Assembly: GCA_964196155.1 (NCBI GenBank)
Contig: CAXMRP010000061.1
Span: 1 to 64,000, forward strand
Source: CAXMRP01 sp964196155
GTDB taxonomy: Bacteria; Pseudomonadota; Alphaproteobacteria; Rhizobiales; Afifellaceae
Direction: 5' to 3'
Length of the DNA: 64,000 bases
Both the position numbers and the translations under genes were made by a program. Below are positions 25,743 to 34,426 of the stretch, in pieces. The notes beneath the pieces were generated by a model. That model did not search any database. It saw only the letters and a list, made by a program, of their open reading frames with translations, and was not told where the DNA came from. The first letter of the stretch is position 1; every line of letters begins with the position of its first letter.

Positions 25743-26501
25743 TCAGATACAGCGCCCGCCGTCGATCGGCATGGCGAGGCCGGTAATCAGATCGGCCTCA
25801 TCGGACACCAGATACAGGGCGGCGTTGGCGACATCGTCGGGCCGGCTGAGGCGACCCCAGGGAATTGTGGAAACAAATTTCGCCCGCATTTGCGGCGTGT
25901 CCTCGCCCATGAAGTCGGCAAGCATTTGTGTTTCACCGGCAACCGGGCACAGACAATTGACGCGAATTTTGTGCGGCGCCAGCTCGATTGCCATCGATTT
26001 GGTGATCGTGATTGCTGCGCCCTTGGAGCCATTGTACCAGGCGAGCCCGGCGCGCGGGCTGATGCCGGCGGTCGATGCGGTGTTGAGTATGACGCCGCCG
26101 CCCTGATCGGTCATTACTGGCACGATGACCTTGGCTGCCAGAAAAATCGCCTTCACATTGACCGCCATCACCCGATCGTATGTCGCCTCGTCGACGTCGA
26201 TCATCGGCTGGTTGACATGGGTGTAACCGGCATTGTTGACCAGAATATCGACGCGCGGGCCAAAATGACCGGCTGCGGCAATCATCGCCGCGACATCGGC
26301 GGCGATGGTAACGTCCGCCTTGAACGGGATCGCCGCGCCGGGCTGTGTCTGGCAGATTTGCGATGCGACTTGTTCGGCGCCTTCGCCGTTCAGGTCGGCA
26401 ACAACAATCTTTGCGCCCTCGGCGGCGAACCGCCGGGCCATGGCTTCGCCAAATCCGGCTGCCGCTCCGGTGATGATCGCCGTCTTGTTTTCCAGTCGCA
26501 T
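25743..26501 (-). CDS. SDR-family NAD(P)-dependent oxidoreductase
   Basis: A 252-residue classical short-chain dehydrogenase/reductase. The Rossmann nucleotide loop TGAAAGFGEAM is at about residues 12-22, and VVADLNG has an Asp after beta-2, suggesting NAD(H) preference. NNAGYTH is the NAG motif, the catalytic Ser lies in NTASTAG, and the Tyr/Lys pair is YNGSK. The C-terminal end, MPIDGGRCI, is usual for the 3-ketoacyl reductase/glucose 1-dehydrogenase-like subgroup. The substrate is unknown. GAGGAGG lies eight bases before the ATG, so it is probably well expressed and leads the leftward gene group. Confidence 0.88.
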   Translation of the reverse strand: MRLENKTAIITGAAAGFGEAMARRFAAEGAKIVVADLNGEGAEQVASQICQTQPGAAIPFKADVTIAADVAAMIAAAGHFGPRVDILVNNAGYTHVNQPMIDVDEATYDRVMAVNVKAIFLAAKVIVPVMTDQGGGVILNTASTAGISPRAGLAWYNGSKGAAITITKSMAIELAPHKIRVNCLCPVAGETQMLADFMGEDTPQMRAKFVSTIPWGRLSRPDDVANAALYLVSDEADLITGLAMPIDGGRCI

Positions 26502-26649
26502 CGACGCGCCTCCTCAAATCAATTTTCAATGCCGGTGTAATCCGCAAGCGCCCACGCAAGCAAACATTAACCAAGATGGTGTTTGTTAGCCCGGTAGGGC
26601 GACCGGCGTCAGTTGCGCCAAGTTTTTGTGTAGCAGTGAGTATTCGCGT

Positions 26650-26988
26650 ATGGTGTTGCGTTCCGATGTAACGGGCAAGAGCGCTCGTGATGTGCCGGCT
26701 GAATGTGAAGAGCCGGCGAGCGGCATGGCCGCTGATCCCCTGGCCCCGACAAACGACACGCCCGACAAGGCGCGTGAAGGGCCCGGGTCTGACCAGGCGG
26801 ACCGAAGCGACCAGCCGGAGCGGCCCGACCGACGCGATGCCCTGAGAAAAATGTCCGGACTGGCTGCCTTTGTCGAGCCGGCCATGACCGTACTGGTCGC
26901 CGGGCAGGCATCGGCCCACCACCGGGTCTGGCACACCGCCAACTGCCGAAATTTCCCGAGTTCGCCGTATTGCCAGTCGCCGGCCTGA
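26650..26988 (+). CDS. Small protein with acidic/basic linker and C-terminal hydrophobic 'RRDAL' segment (hypothetical)
   Basis: A 112-residue ORF. The first 60 residues are low-complexity (Glu/Asp/Pro/Ser). Then comes RRDALRKMSGLAAFVEPAM, a twin-arginine-like pattern followed by a short hydrophobic stretch and a HH/Cys-containing tail. Small proteobacterial proteins with RRxxLxKxxGxAAyvaP near the C-terminus are widespread but uncharacterised. There is no clear ribosome site, and start codons further inside are possible. The call rests mostly on that motif. The promoter context is unknown. Confidence 0.4.
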   Translation: MVLRSDVTGKSARDVPAECEEPASGMAADPLAPTNDTPDKAREGPGSDQADRSDQPERPDRRDALRKMSGLAAFVEPAMTVLVAGQASAHHRVWHTANCRNFPSSPYCQSPA

Positions 26989-27291
26989 GTTACTTCTGCC
27001 GGATCTTCGCTGCGCGCCGCTGATTCGCCGTTAACGATTGGTTAAGGTTAGCGCTTCCCTTCCAAAGGGCCGCCAATTGTTGCTTCTGTGCAACTGTGTG
27101 ACTCATTCACCCCCAACTGGGTGTGAATCCCCTGATCGTGAAGGCCAATTCACCTGACCGCCTATCGGGTCGACGCGCTACCCCTTGGGCAAGCGGACAC
27201 CCACAGGGGACGAAAATAACGCGTATGAAGAATATGGTTGCGGCAATGTTCAGGTCCATTTCGACATTGGCGATTATTCCGGGGGGTGACA

Positions 27292-27699
27292 ATGACTTCT
27301 GGATTTTTTGGTGGCGGTGGCTCAGCGCTGGACGGATCAGACCGACCGAGCGCGCTTTTGTATTTCAGCGTCATTCTGGCGCAGGGTGCCATCCGCGCCA
27401 TTGGCGATCGTGGCCTGACGCCGGGCCGCGATAACTCGGTGAACACCCATGACGATGTGTTCCCTTATTTGAAAAGGGCGCTGATTTCCGCGCCCTTTTT
27501 GATTCATGAACATGCAGGATTGGCCGCACTGAAAATCATCAGCGGGCCAGTGCGTGGCCTTCCGCGTCAAAGACATGCATTTACGAAGGATCTGCGGTCA
27601 GACCGATGCTGGCGCTGGCCTAGCCCTGATTTGGCAGGCTTCTACCTCGATTGCGCTGGTCTGGCCACCGGCCAAATTCGCTTCAACTATGGTCGATAA
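27292..27699 (+). CDS. Doubtful small ORF with strong ribosome site
   Basis: A 135-codon frame starting with MTSGFFGGGGSALDGS, with GGGGGG nine bases upstream. The first 50 residues are plausible, but the frame continues through a strong terminator (27472-27500) and the C-terminal half is Arg/Trp-rich in the way shadow frames are. It may be a leader or small protein whose real end is lost to a frameshift, or not a gene at all. Confidence 0.15.
   Translation: MTSGFFGGGGSALDGSDRPSALLYFSVILAQGAIRAIGDRGLTPGRDNSVNTHDDVFPYLKRALISAPFLIHEHAGLAALKIISGPVRGLPRQRHAFTKDLRSDRCWRWPSPDLAGFYLDCAGLATGQIRFNYGR
27472..27500 (+). terminator. Strong intrinsic terminator without an assigned upstream gene
   Basis: GGGCGC / GCGCCC stem, extended by A-T pairs (AAAA...TTTT), with an 8-base loop and a run of five T. 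The symmetry would allow use from both strands. The nearest convincing plus-strand gene ends at 26988, almost 500 bases earlier. Confidence 0.75.
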
Positions 27700-27802
27700 T
27701 CGAATATACTGGCTACGACAATTTCTTGCATAACCGCCGCAAAACACCGACTTTCAGGCATATTTGATTCTGATTTATTAATGTTAACGGTTTATAAGGC
27801 GC

Positions 27803-29785
27803 GTGAGGGTGCGAGCGAAATATCGACAGTCCCAGGCGTTGACGAAGATCGTGTATCAGGATCGGGATTATTCCTTGTGTTGCAGCCGCGCACTGGCGCG
27901 ATCAGTGCTGGCTGTTTTAATAGTGCTTGCGCCACTCGCCATCAGCCCCGCCAATGGCTTTGAACTGTTTGGCAAACGGTTTTTCGAACCCAAGGTAGGC
28001 GCGACCACGCTGGTTGAAAATCCGCAAACTTATGTGGCCGAAATCCGCTTCGATGGCGAGCCGGACCGGCGTTTCAAAAAGGCAATCGAAGGTGCTTCGA
28101 CCCTTGTCCGCCAGCAAAGCCGGCCACCTTCGGGTACGACGGGTCTGCTCAGCCGTGCCCGAGGCGATCTGAAGCGCATTCTGGCGGCGCTTTACGGTCA
28201 AGGCCATTACGGCGGCACCATCGGGATCGATGTGGACGGGCGGCCCCTGGCGCGCCTGTCGGCTGCCGACCGGTTTGGCGAAGCCGTTCCGGTGATCATC
28301 ACGGTATCGCCGGGACCGGCTTTCCAGTTTGGCACCGTGCAGATCGAGAACCGCCCGGATTTTGACCAGCCGGAAACCGAACGGATCAAGACGCCCGAAG
28401 AATTGGGTCTGGTCGGCGGTGCGCCGGCCCGTTCCAACGTTATTCTGGCGGCAGAAAGTCGTCTCATCGAAGGTTGGCGTCAGCTGGGTCATCCCAAGGC
28501 GGAGATTGCTGGCCGCGATATTGTCGCCGACCATTCGTCCCGAAGCCTTGATGTGACCATCACGGTGCACCCCGGCCCGCTGTCGGCGCTGGGTGCGGTG
28601 ACGGTTAGCGGTACCGAGCGGATGAACCCGGCATTTGTCGCCCGGCACAGCGGACTGGAGCCGGGCAAGCGCTATGACCCGGACGATATTGAAGATGCCC
28701 GCGACCGGTTTCACCGCCTCGAAGTATTCCGGTCAGTGACCTTTGCGGAGGCCGATGCCGTCTCGGACGGGTTCCTGCCGGTTGATATCATCGTGCGCGA
28801 ACGCAAACCGCGGGTGTTTGGGGCCGGTGTCGCCTACTCCACCATCGATGGCGTACGGGTGGAAGCCTACTGGACACACCGCAACCTGTTCGGACAGGCG
28901 GAGCGGCTGCGGATCGAGGGATCGATCGGCGGGCTGGTCAGTACCCAGAACGATACGCCGGACTACCGGCTGGGTGCGACCTTCACCACGCCCGGCGTCC
29001 TGACCCCGGACAGCGATGTGAGGCTGGCGGTGGTGGCATTTCGCGAAGAAACCGACAATGTGGTGGAAGAGACAGTCAAGGCCGGCGCCGCGTTCAGTCA
29101 CCGGTTTTCGCGCACCGAAACCGGCTCCGTCGGTGTCGCGATTGAGCAGTCTGAGATCACCGACGCGTTTGGGGTGGAGAACTACACAATCTTGTCGCTG
29201 CCGGTCACGCTGGAGCGCGATACCCGCGACAATCCCACCGATCCGAAAAAGGGCTACCGTGCGGGAATAACAGTCGAGCCGTTTACCGACCTGGCGTCGG
29301 GAACCGTCGCAATCGGCGGGACGGCCCATGGGTCGGCCTACCACTCGATCGATGCCAATGGCCGGGTGGTAATCGCCGGCCGGGTTCTGGCCGGCTCGGT
29401 GTTCGGCGCCGATTTGATGGATATTCCCTCCAGCCGGCGATTTTTTGCCGGCGGTGGCGGCTCGGTTCGCGGTTATGGCCACGAGACCATCGGCGTTGCC
29501 GGACCCAGCGGCACGACCGTTGGCGGCCGCTCTGTGCTGGAAGCCTCGGCGGAGCTGCGGGCGCAGGTCACCGACACGATTGGCATCGTACCGTTTGTCG
29601 ACGCCGGCGAGGTGTCGGCAAGCTCCGGGTTTGCCGGGCTGGGCGATCTGCGGGTCGGGGCCGGTGTTGGCATCCGCTACCACACGGCGCTGGGGCCGAT
29701 CCGGGCCGATGTTGCGGTGCCGCTCAATCCAGGTCCGGATGATCCCGACTGGGCGCTTTATGTCGGGATCGGTCAGGCGTTTTGA
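27803..29785 (+). CDS. tamA: TamA-like outer-membrane BamA-family protein (autotransporter assembly)
   Basis: A 660-residue Omp85 protein. After an N-terminal signal region (hydrophobic core about 32-48) come POTRA domains (about 75-340; the last contains VTVSGTERMNPAFVARHSGLEPG). A C-terminal 16-strand barrel follows, with the conserved RRFFAGGGGSVRGYG L6 signature (about 547-561) and a final strand ending in VGIGQAF with an aromatic terminus. Together with TamB it assists insertion of outer-membrane proteins or lipid transport. The start is a GTG; another GTG at 27809 is possible, and the long N-terminal part before the hydrophobic core is unusual. It is coupled to tamB by a TGATG overlap. 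Confidence 0.9.
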   Translation: MRVRAKYRQSQALTKIVYQDRDYSLCCSRALARSVLAVLIVLAPLAISPANGFELFGKRFFEPKVGATTLVENPQTYVAEIRFDGEPDRRFKKAIEGASTLVRQQSRPPSGTTGLLSRARGDLKRILAALYGQGHYGGTIGIDVDGRPLARLSAADRFGEAVPVIITVSPGPAFQFGTVQIENRPDFDQPETERIKTPEELGLVGGAPARSNVILAAESRLIEGWRQLGHPKAEIAGRDIVADHSSRSLDVTITVHPGPLSALGAVTVSGTERMNPAFVARHSGLEPGKRYDPDDIEDARDRFHRLEVFRSVTFAEADAVSDGFLPVDIIVRERKPRVFGAGVAYSTIDGVRVEAYWTHRNLFGQAERLRIEGSIGGLVSTQNDTPDYRLGATFTTPGVLTPDSDVRLAVVAFREETDNVVEETVKAGAAFSHRFSRTETGSVGVAIEQSEITDAFGVENYTILSLPVTLERDTRDNPTDPKKGYRAGITVEPFTDLASGTVAIGGTAHGSAYHSIDANGRVVIAGRVLAGSVFGADLMDIPSSRRFFAGGGGSVRGYGHETIGVAGPSGTTVGGRSVLEASAELRAQVTDTIGIVPFVDAGEVSASSGFAGLGDLRVGAGVGIRYHTALGPIRADVAVPLNPGPDDPDWALYVGIGQAF

Positions 29786-32700
29786 TGGCGGCCCCGCGCG
29801 CCTCCGGCCTCCCCGGTAAACGCAGCCGCCCGAGAATTCGCAGCCATATTGGCGCTGGCCTGGTGGCAGCTGCCGCGCTTGCCGCCGGCTTGCTGCTGCC
29901 GCCTGCACTGGCGCAAGACCCGGGAAAACAAGATTTCGGCTCGACATCGCGCACCCAGCGGTTTCTGGAAGGCAAGCTGTCGGCCCCCGGCCGCATCGTC
30001 AAAATCGGCGAAATCGACGGCCTGTTGTCCTCCACGATCAAGGTGGCCGGCGTTACCGTATCGGACAGTGAAGGCCTGTGGCTGGAATTAACGGAATTAT
30101 CCGTGACCTGGAACCGGCTGGCCTTGGCGCGGGGGCGGCTTTCGATTGACAGATTGCGGGCAGAGGAAATCCGGTTCTTGCGCAAGCCGGTCGCCGCACG
30201 CGGTGCCGGCAAAAGCGACGGCGACGGTAACGCCAAGAGCGGCGAGGACGAAGGCGGCGGGTTGCCGGTATCGGTTATCGTGCGGGCGATCGACCTGCCG
30301 GCGATTATCCTGTTGGCGGATGCGGTCGGCACCGATGCGATCTTGTCGGCGAGCGGCGCTGTAACCCTGACGTCCAAGGTGGTTTCGGCAACAATCGATG
30401 CAACCCGTCTTGATGGCGCCGGTGGTACGCTTGCCGCCGAATTCGGATATGACCCGGACCCGGCGATCCTGACCGCCAAAGCGCATTTGTCCGAACCGCC
30501 CGGTGGCCTGGCGGCGACGGCGCTGAACTTGCCCGGCACACCGGCATTGGCGCTATCGCTTGACGGCACCGGCCCGATTGACGACTGGCAGTCTGAATTG
30601 AGCCTGACCGCAAATGACCGTCCGATCATGACCGGCAAGGCGGCGATCCGGCGCGATGGCGAGAGCTATCGCGGCGCTGCCGATATTGCCGCGCAACTCG
30701 GCGATCTGGTGCCGCAGCGCTACCAATTCCTTGCCGGCGGTAACAGCCGTATTGTGCTGGCCGCAACGCGGTCCGACGGCGGCGATCTATCCATCGAAAA
30801 GCTCGATTATTCCTCGGCGCAGACGCAGGCTTCGGTTTCGGGACACCTCACTTCTGACTACTTCCCGGTGGACGGACAGGTGTCGGTGACCATCGATGGC
30901 GGCGGTGCGCAGGTGGCCTTGCCGGCCGGCGAAGGCCTGGGCCTTGCCGGACTGGCGCTCGATGCCAGCCTTAGCGGCGGCGATCCGGCCATCTGGGAAC
31001 TTCGGCTGGGCGTCGATGGCCTGTCCTCAGCGGCGGGCGGGGCGGGCCGTGTCGAACTGACCGTCGGCGGGCGAGCCAATGCCCTTGCCGACCCGAAACG
31101 GCGCACCGGTACGTTTGACCTGAAAGCCGTGGTCCGACAGATCGCGATCGCCGATCCGCGATTGAGCCAACTGGCGGGCGATGAAGTGGCGCTGGTTGCC
31201 GCCGGGACGATGAAGGCGCAATCGGGCGTAAATATCGACCAATCGCGGTTCGACATGGCCGGGCTTGCGGCGCAGTTTGCCGGAACGGTCGATTCGGTTG
31301 GCGCCGATGGGACGTTCCAGATCTCGGCCAATGATCTGACCGGTCTTGCCCCGCTTGCCGGGCGCGATCTTGGCGGCGCGCTGGCCCTGAACGCCACCGG
31401 CTCGGCGCAGTTTGCCGGCGGCCAGTTCGATGTGACGCTTGACGGGAAATCGCAAGACGCGCGGGTCGGCATTGCGGCAGCCGACAAATTGCTGGCCGGC
31501 CGGGTCACTTTCAACGGTGGCGCGCGGCGCAAGGCGGATGCCTTGTCGTTTAACGCAATAACCGTCTCCGGCTCGAGCTTTTCAGTCGCTCTGGACGGGT
31601 CATACGCGCAAGACACCGACCTCACGGCCAGCGGTACGATCGCTGACATCGGCCAATTGTCCGACGGCTCATCCGGCCCGGTGGCGTTTTCGGCGCGGGT
31701 TACGGGGCCGTCATCGACACCTGATATCGAATTTGAATTGACCTCGGACAGGGCGACGCTGTCGGGCAAGCCGGTCAGCGATCTGCGGCTGGCGTTTTCG
31801 GGACAGGTTGCCGGCGAAGGCTCATCGGGCGTCGCCAAACTACAGGCCAGTCTCGACGGCGTTCCGGTTACCGGCGGGGCAACCTTGCACAATGGCGCGG
31901 GCGGTGGGCGCCGGATCGAGGGCCTTGCCCTGCGCACCGGCAAGAATGCCATCACCGGTGATCTGAGGCTGGACGCGCAATCTCGGCTCGATGGCGAACT
32001 GGCCATCGATGCGCCGGATCTGGCGACATTAGCGCCGCTGGTTCTGATCAGGGCCAGTGGTGCGCTAAAGGGCATTATCCGGCTTTCCAGCAAGGCCGGG
32101 CGTCAATCCGCCGCGCTGAACATGCAAGCGCAGCAGCTGGCGACGGGATCACTCCGTGTCGGGGCAGCCGATATTTCGATTGCCGCCTCTGATCTGTTTG
32201 GCACGCCCGGCGTCACCGGTACAATCGCCGGACGGAACATATCGGCCGGAGCAATCGTTCTGGACCGGGTCGACGGCACGGCAGAACAGTCCGGCGGCGA
32301 AAGCCGATTTGAAGTCACCGCCCGGGGAGCCGGTACCAATGCCGACATTGCCGGATCGGTGCGCCCGGCGGGCGGCGGCTTTGCGATTGGACTCAGCCGG
32401 GCCCGGATCACCCATGCCGAAGCCGATCTGGCTTTGGCCGAACCTGCCTCGATCCAGATAAATAACGGCGCGGCGCGGCTGGACGGCCTGACCATTACCG
32501 CAGGCGGCGGCCGGGTTGCGATTACCGGGACGGCCGGAGACAAGCTCGATCTCGCAGTGAGAATTTTCGGCCTACCGGCAGCGCTGGCCAATGGCTTTGT
32601 GCCGGATCTGGGCGCTGCCGGCACGCTGACCGGTACGGTCGACATCACCGGCGCCAGCAGCGCTCCGGATGTAAAATTCGACACCAATCTGACCGGCGCA

Positions 32701-34185
32701 TCCATAACAGCGGTGCGGAATGCCGGATTGCCGGCGCTCAATATTGCCAGTGCCGGTACATTCGCTGATTCCTTGTTGCGGCTTAATGCCGATATCGCCG
32801 GCGCGCCGGGGCTGGCGCTGAACGTGGCCGGAACCGCTGCCGTTGGTGGTGCGGGCATGCTGAATCTGTCGGTCAACGGGACAGCACCGCTCAGCCTGGC
32901 GCAATCGGCACTTGCCGCGCGCGGGGCGAGCCTTTCCGGCGCGGCCACTCTTGCGCTGACGGTTGGCGGCACTTTCGCCGCACCGGCGATATCGGGTTCG
33001 GTCACTGGCAGCGGCGGGCGGTTTGCCGATCCCGGCTCCGGCGTCGTACTGAGCGACCTGGCGCTTGATCTTGGCCTTGATGGCGACACGCTGACCATCC
33101 GGCAACTCACCGCTCGCGCCGGTTCGGCCGGGTCACTGACAGTCAGTGGCAGCACTGGCATCGCCGCCGGATCGGGCTATCCGCTGGATATATCCGCGCA
33201 GTTGCACAACGGCACCTATACCGATGGCGATCTGGTCAAGACCCAGTTCGATGCCGACCTGACCGTGACCGGCCTGGCTCTCGACGGCCCGCGGATATCC
33301 GGCACGGTGCGGCTTGATCGAACAGATATTACCGTTCCTGCCCGGCTGGCTGTCGGGGCTGCCAACATCGAAGTTGAACACCGCAACGCCTCGGCCGCAG
33401 TCAAAAAAACCCTGAGTCTGGCCTTGCCGCGAGCCAGGCCTCGCCGAACTTCGGGCGGCGCGGGCGCAAATTCGGATGCGGGTGCGCCTGTGATCGATGT
33501 CACGCTGGACGCGCCGGCCCGCATCTTTGTGCGCGGCCGTGGCCTTGATGCCGAACTGGGTGGCCGGATCGCCTTGCAGGGCACGCCTGGCAGGCTGGGT
33601 GCGATTGGCGGGTTTGATCTGCGGCGGGGGCGGATGGATATCCTCAGTCAACGCATCGCCCTGACCCGTGGCTCGATTGCCTTTGAGGGCGATCTCGATC
33701 CGATCCTCAATTTCGCCGGCACCACCAGTAGTAACGACTATGACATCACCGTCACGGTGACGGGGCGGGCATCGAACCCGAAAATTTCATTTTCTTCGTC
33801 GCCATCGCTGCCCGACGATGAGGTGCTGGCGCAGTTTCTCTATGGCCGCTCAATTGATCAACTGTCACCGGTGCAGCTGGTGCAACTGGCGTCAGCGGCG
33901 GCGGAACTTGGCGGTCTGACCTCCGGGCCGGGGCTGCTCGGGCGGCTGCGCGAGACCACCGGCCTTGATGACCTTGATGTGGTGACCGATGCGCAGGGCA
34001 ACCCCGCCGTTCGCGCCGGGCGCTATGTCTCTGACAATATTTATCTGGGGGTGGAACAGGGATCGGGCTCAGACAGCAGCCGCGTCACTATCGATCTTGA
34101 TCTTGGCGCCAATATCAAGGCGCGAGGCGCAGTGGGCAACGATGGCGATTCTTCGATCGGGCTTTTCTTTGAGAAGGAATACTGA
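29785..34185 (+). CDS. tamB: TamB-like translocation/assembly protein (DUF490)
   Basis: A 1466-residue periplasm-spanning protein. The N-terminal membrane anchor (about 20-42) is followed by more than a thousand residues of repeating beta-strand-rich Gly/Ala/Asp sequence that forms the beta-taco. The C-terminal TamB/DUF490 domain (about 1100-1466) has RIALTRGSIAFEGDLDPILN and LSPVQLVQLASAAAELGG. It partners TamA and is proposed to carry phospholipids or outer-membrane proteins between membranes. The start ATG shares its A with the tamA stop (TGATG). The length and composition are as expected. Confidence 0.92.
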   Translation: MAAPRASGLPGKRSRPRIRSHIGAGLVAAAALAAGLLLPPALAQDPGKQDFGSTSRTQRFLEGKLSAPGRIVKIGEIDGLLSSTIKVAGVTVSDSEGLWLELTELSVTWNRLALARGRLSIDRLRAEEIRFLRKPVAARGAGKSDGDGNAKSGEDEGGGLPVSVIVRAIDLPAIILLADAVGTDAILSASGAVTLTSKVVSATIDATRLDGAGGTLAAEFGYDPDPAILTAKAHLSEPPGGLAATALNLPGTPALALSLDGTGPIDDWQSELSLTANDRPIMTGKAAIRRDGESYRGAADIAAQLGDLVPQRYQFLAGGNSRIVLAATRSDGGDLSIEKLDYSSAQTQASVSGHLTSDYFPVDGQVSVTIDGGGAQVALPAGEGLGLAGLALDASLSGGDPAIWELRLGVDGLSSAAGGAGRVELTVGGRANALADPKRRTGTFDLKAVVRQIAIADPRLSQLAGDEVALVAAGTMKAQSGVNIDQSRFDMAGLAAQFAGTVDSVGADGTFQISANDLTGLAPLAGRDLGGALALNATGSAQFAGGQFDVTLDGKSQDARVGIAAADKLLAGRVTFNGGARRKADALSFNAITVSGSSFSVALDGSYAQDTDLTASGTIADIGQLSDGSSGPVAFSARVTGPSSTPDIEFELTSDRATLSGKPVSDLRLAFSGQVAGEGSSGVAKLQASLDGVPVTGGATLHNGAGGGRRIEGLALRTGKNAITGDLRLDAQSRLDGELAIDAPDLATLAPLVLIRASGALKGIIRLSSKAGRQSAALNMQAQQLATGSLRVGAADISIAASDLFGTPGVTGTIAGRNISAGAIVLDRVDGTAEQSGGESRFEVTARGAGTNADIAGSVRPAGGGFAIGLSRARITHAEADLALAEPASIQINNGAARLDGLTITAGGGRVAITGTAGDKLDLAVRIFGLPAALANGFVPDLGAAGTLTGTVDITGASSAPDVKFDTNLTGASITAVRNAGLPALNIASAGTFADSLLRLNADIAGAPGLALNVAGTAAVGGAGMLNLSVNGTAPLSLAQSALAARGASLSGAATLALTVGGTFAAPAISGSVTGSGGRFADPGSGVVLSDLALDLGLDGDTLTIRQLTARAGSAGSLTVSGSTGIAAGSGYPLDISAQLHNGTYTDGDLVKTQFDADLTVTGLALDGPRISGTVRLDRTDITVPARLAVGAANIEVEHRNASAAVKKTLSLALPRARPRRTSGGAGANSDAGAPVIDVTLDAPARIFVRGRGLDAELGGRIALQGTPGRLGAIGGFDLRRGRMDILSQRIALTRGSIAFEGDLDPILNFAGTTSSNDYDITVTVTGRASNPKISFSSSPSLPDDEVLAQFLYGRSIDQLSPVQLVQLASAAAELGGLTSGPGLLGRLRETTGLDDLDVVTDAQGNPAVRAGRYVSDNIYLGVEQGSGSDSSRVTIDLDLGANIKARGAVGNDGDSSIGLFFEKEY

Positions 34186-34213
34186 GCCGCGACGGATCCT
34201 GCTCGCCTGCCGG

Positions 34214-34426
34214 TCAGGTGCGCGATTGCGGCCCGCCGGAAGTTGGCCCGTTGGATGGCGGCTTGTTAGACGGTGGCGGCCCCTCCTCATCACTGTCATC
34301 GAGAATACGCAGTGCCGCGCCGTCAAGATCGTCGAACTGGCCGGAGCGCAAAGCCCAGAAAAATGCCGCAAGGCCAAGGCCGCCTAAAAACAACGCGACC
34401 GGAATGAGGATGACGAGATTGGTCAT
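34214..34426 (-). CDS. fixS: Cbb3 oxidase assembly protein CcoS/FixS
   Basis: A 70-residue protein with one N-terminal membrane helix (residues 3-25) followed by FFWALRSGQFDDLDGAALRI, the diagnostic CcoS sequence. It is needed for insertion of heme and copper into the cbb3 oxidase. The Pro/Ser/Gly-rich tail (residues 48-70) is longer than in many homologues. It overlaps fixI by four bases (ATGA), the last gene of the leftward operon. Confidence 0.95.
   Translation of the reverse strand: MTNLVILIPVALFLGGLGLAAFFWALRSGQFDDLDGAALRILDDSDEEGPPPSNKPPSNGPTSGGPQSRT

Larger units (their letters stand above)
26989..27802. other. Gene-poor intergenic region before tamA
   Basis: About 810 bases with little protein-like sequence. 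It holds an intrinsic terminator at 27472-27500, and a possible start ATG at 27292 behind a strong GGGGGG ribosome site that opens 135 codons but runs through that terminator. There is also a short frame from 27225 to 27434 that ends before the terminator. The last 100 bases are AT-rich and probably contain the tamA promoter. Something short is probably transcribed here, but I cannot say whether it is coding. Confidence 0.45.

Noticed and set aside
27225..27434. Short plus-strand frame starting MKNMVAAMFRS before the terminator
   Set aside because: The ribosome site is too far away and the Trp/Arg-rich body looks like shadow sequence; kept only as a possible explanation of the terminator.
28733..29947. 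404-codon minus-strand frame across the tamA barrel
   Set aside because: Shadow frame; the tamA frame has the POTRA and barrel signatures.
30858..33161. Long minus-strand frames of 411 and 352 codons opposite tamB
   Set aside because: Ser/Pro/Ala-rich antisense frames created by the codon bias of tamB.
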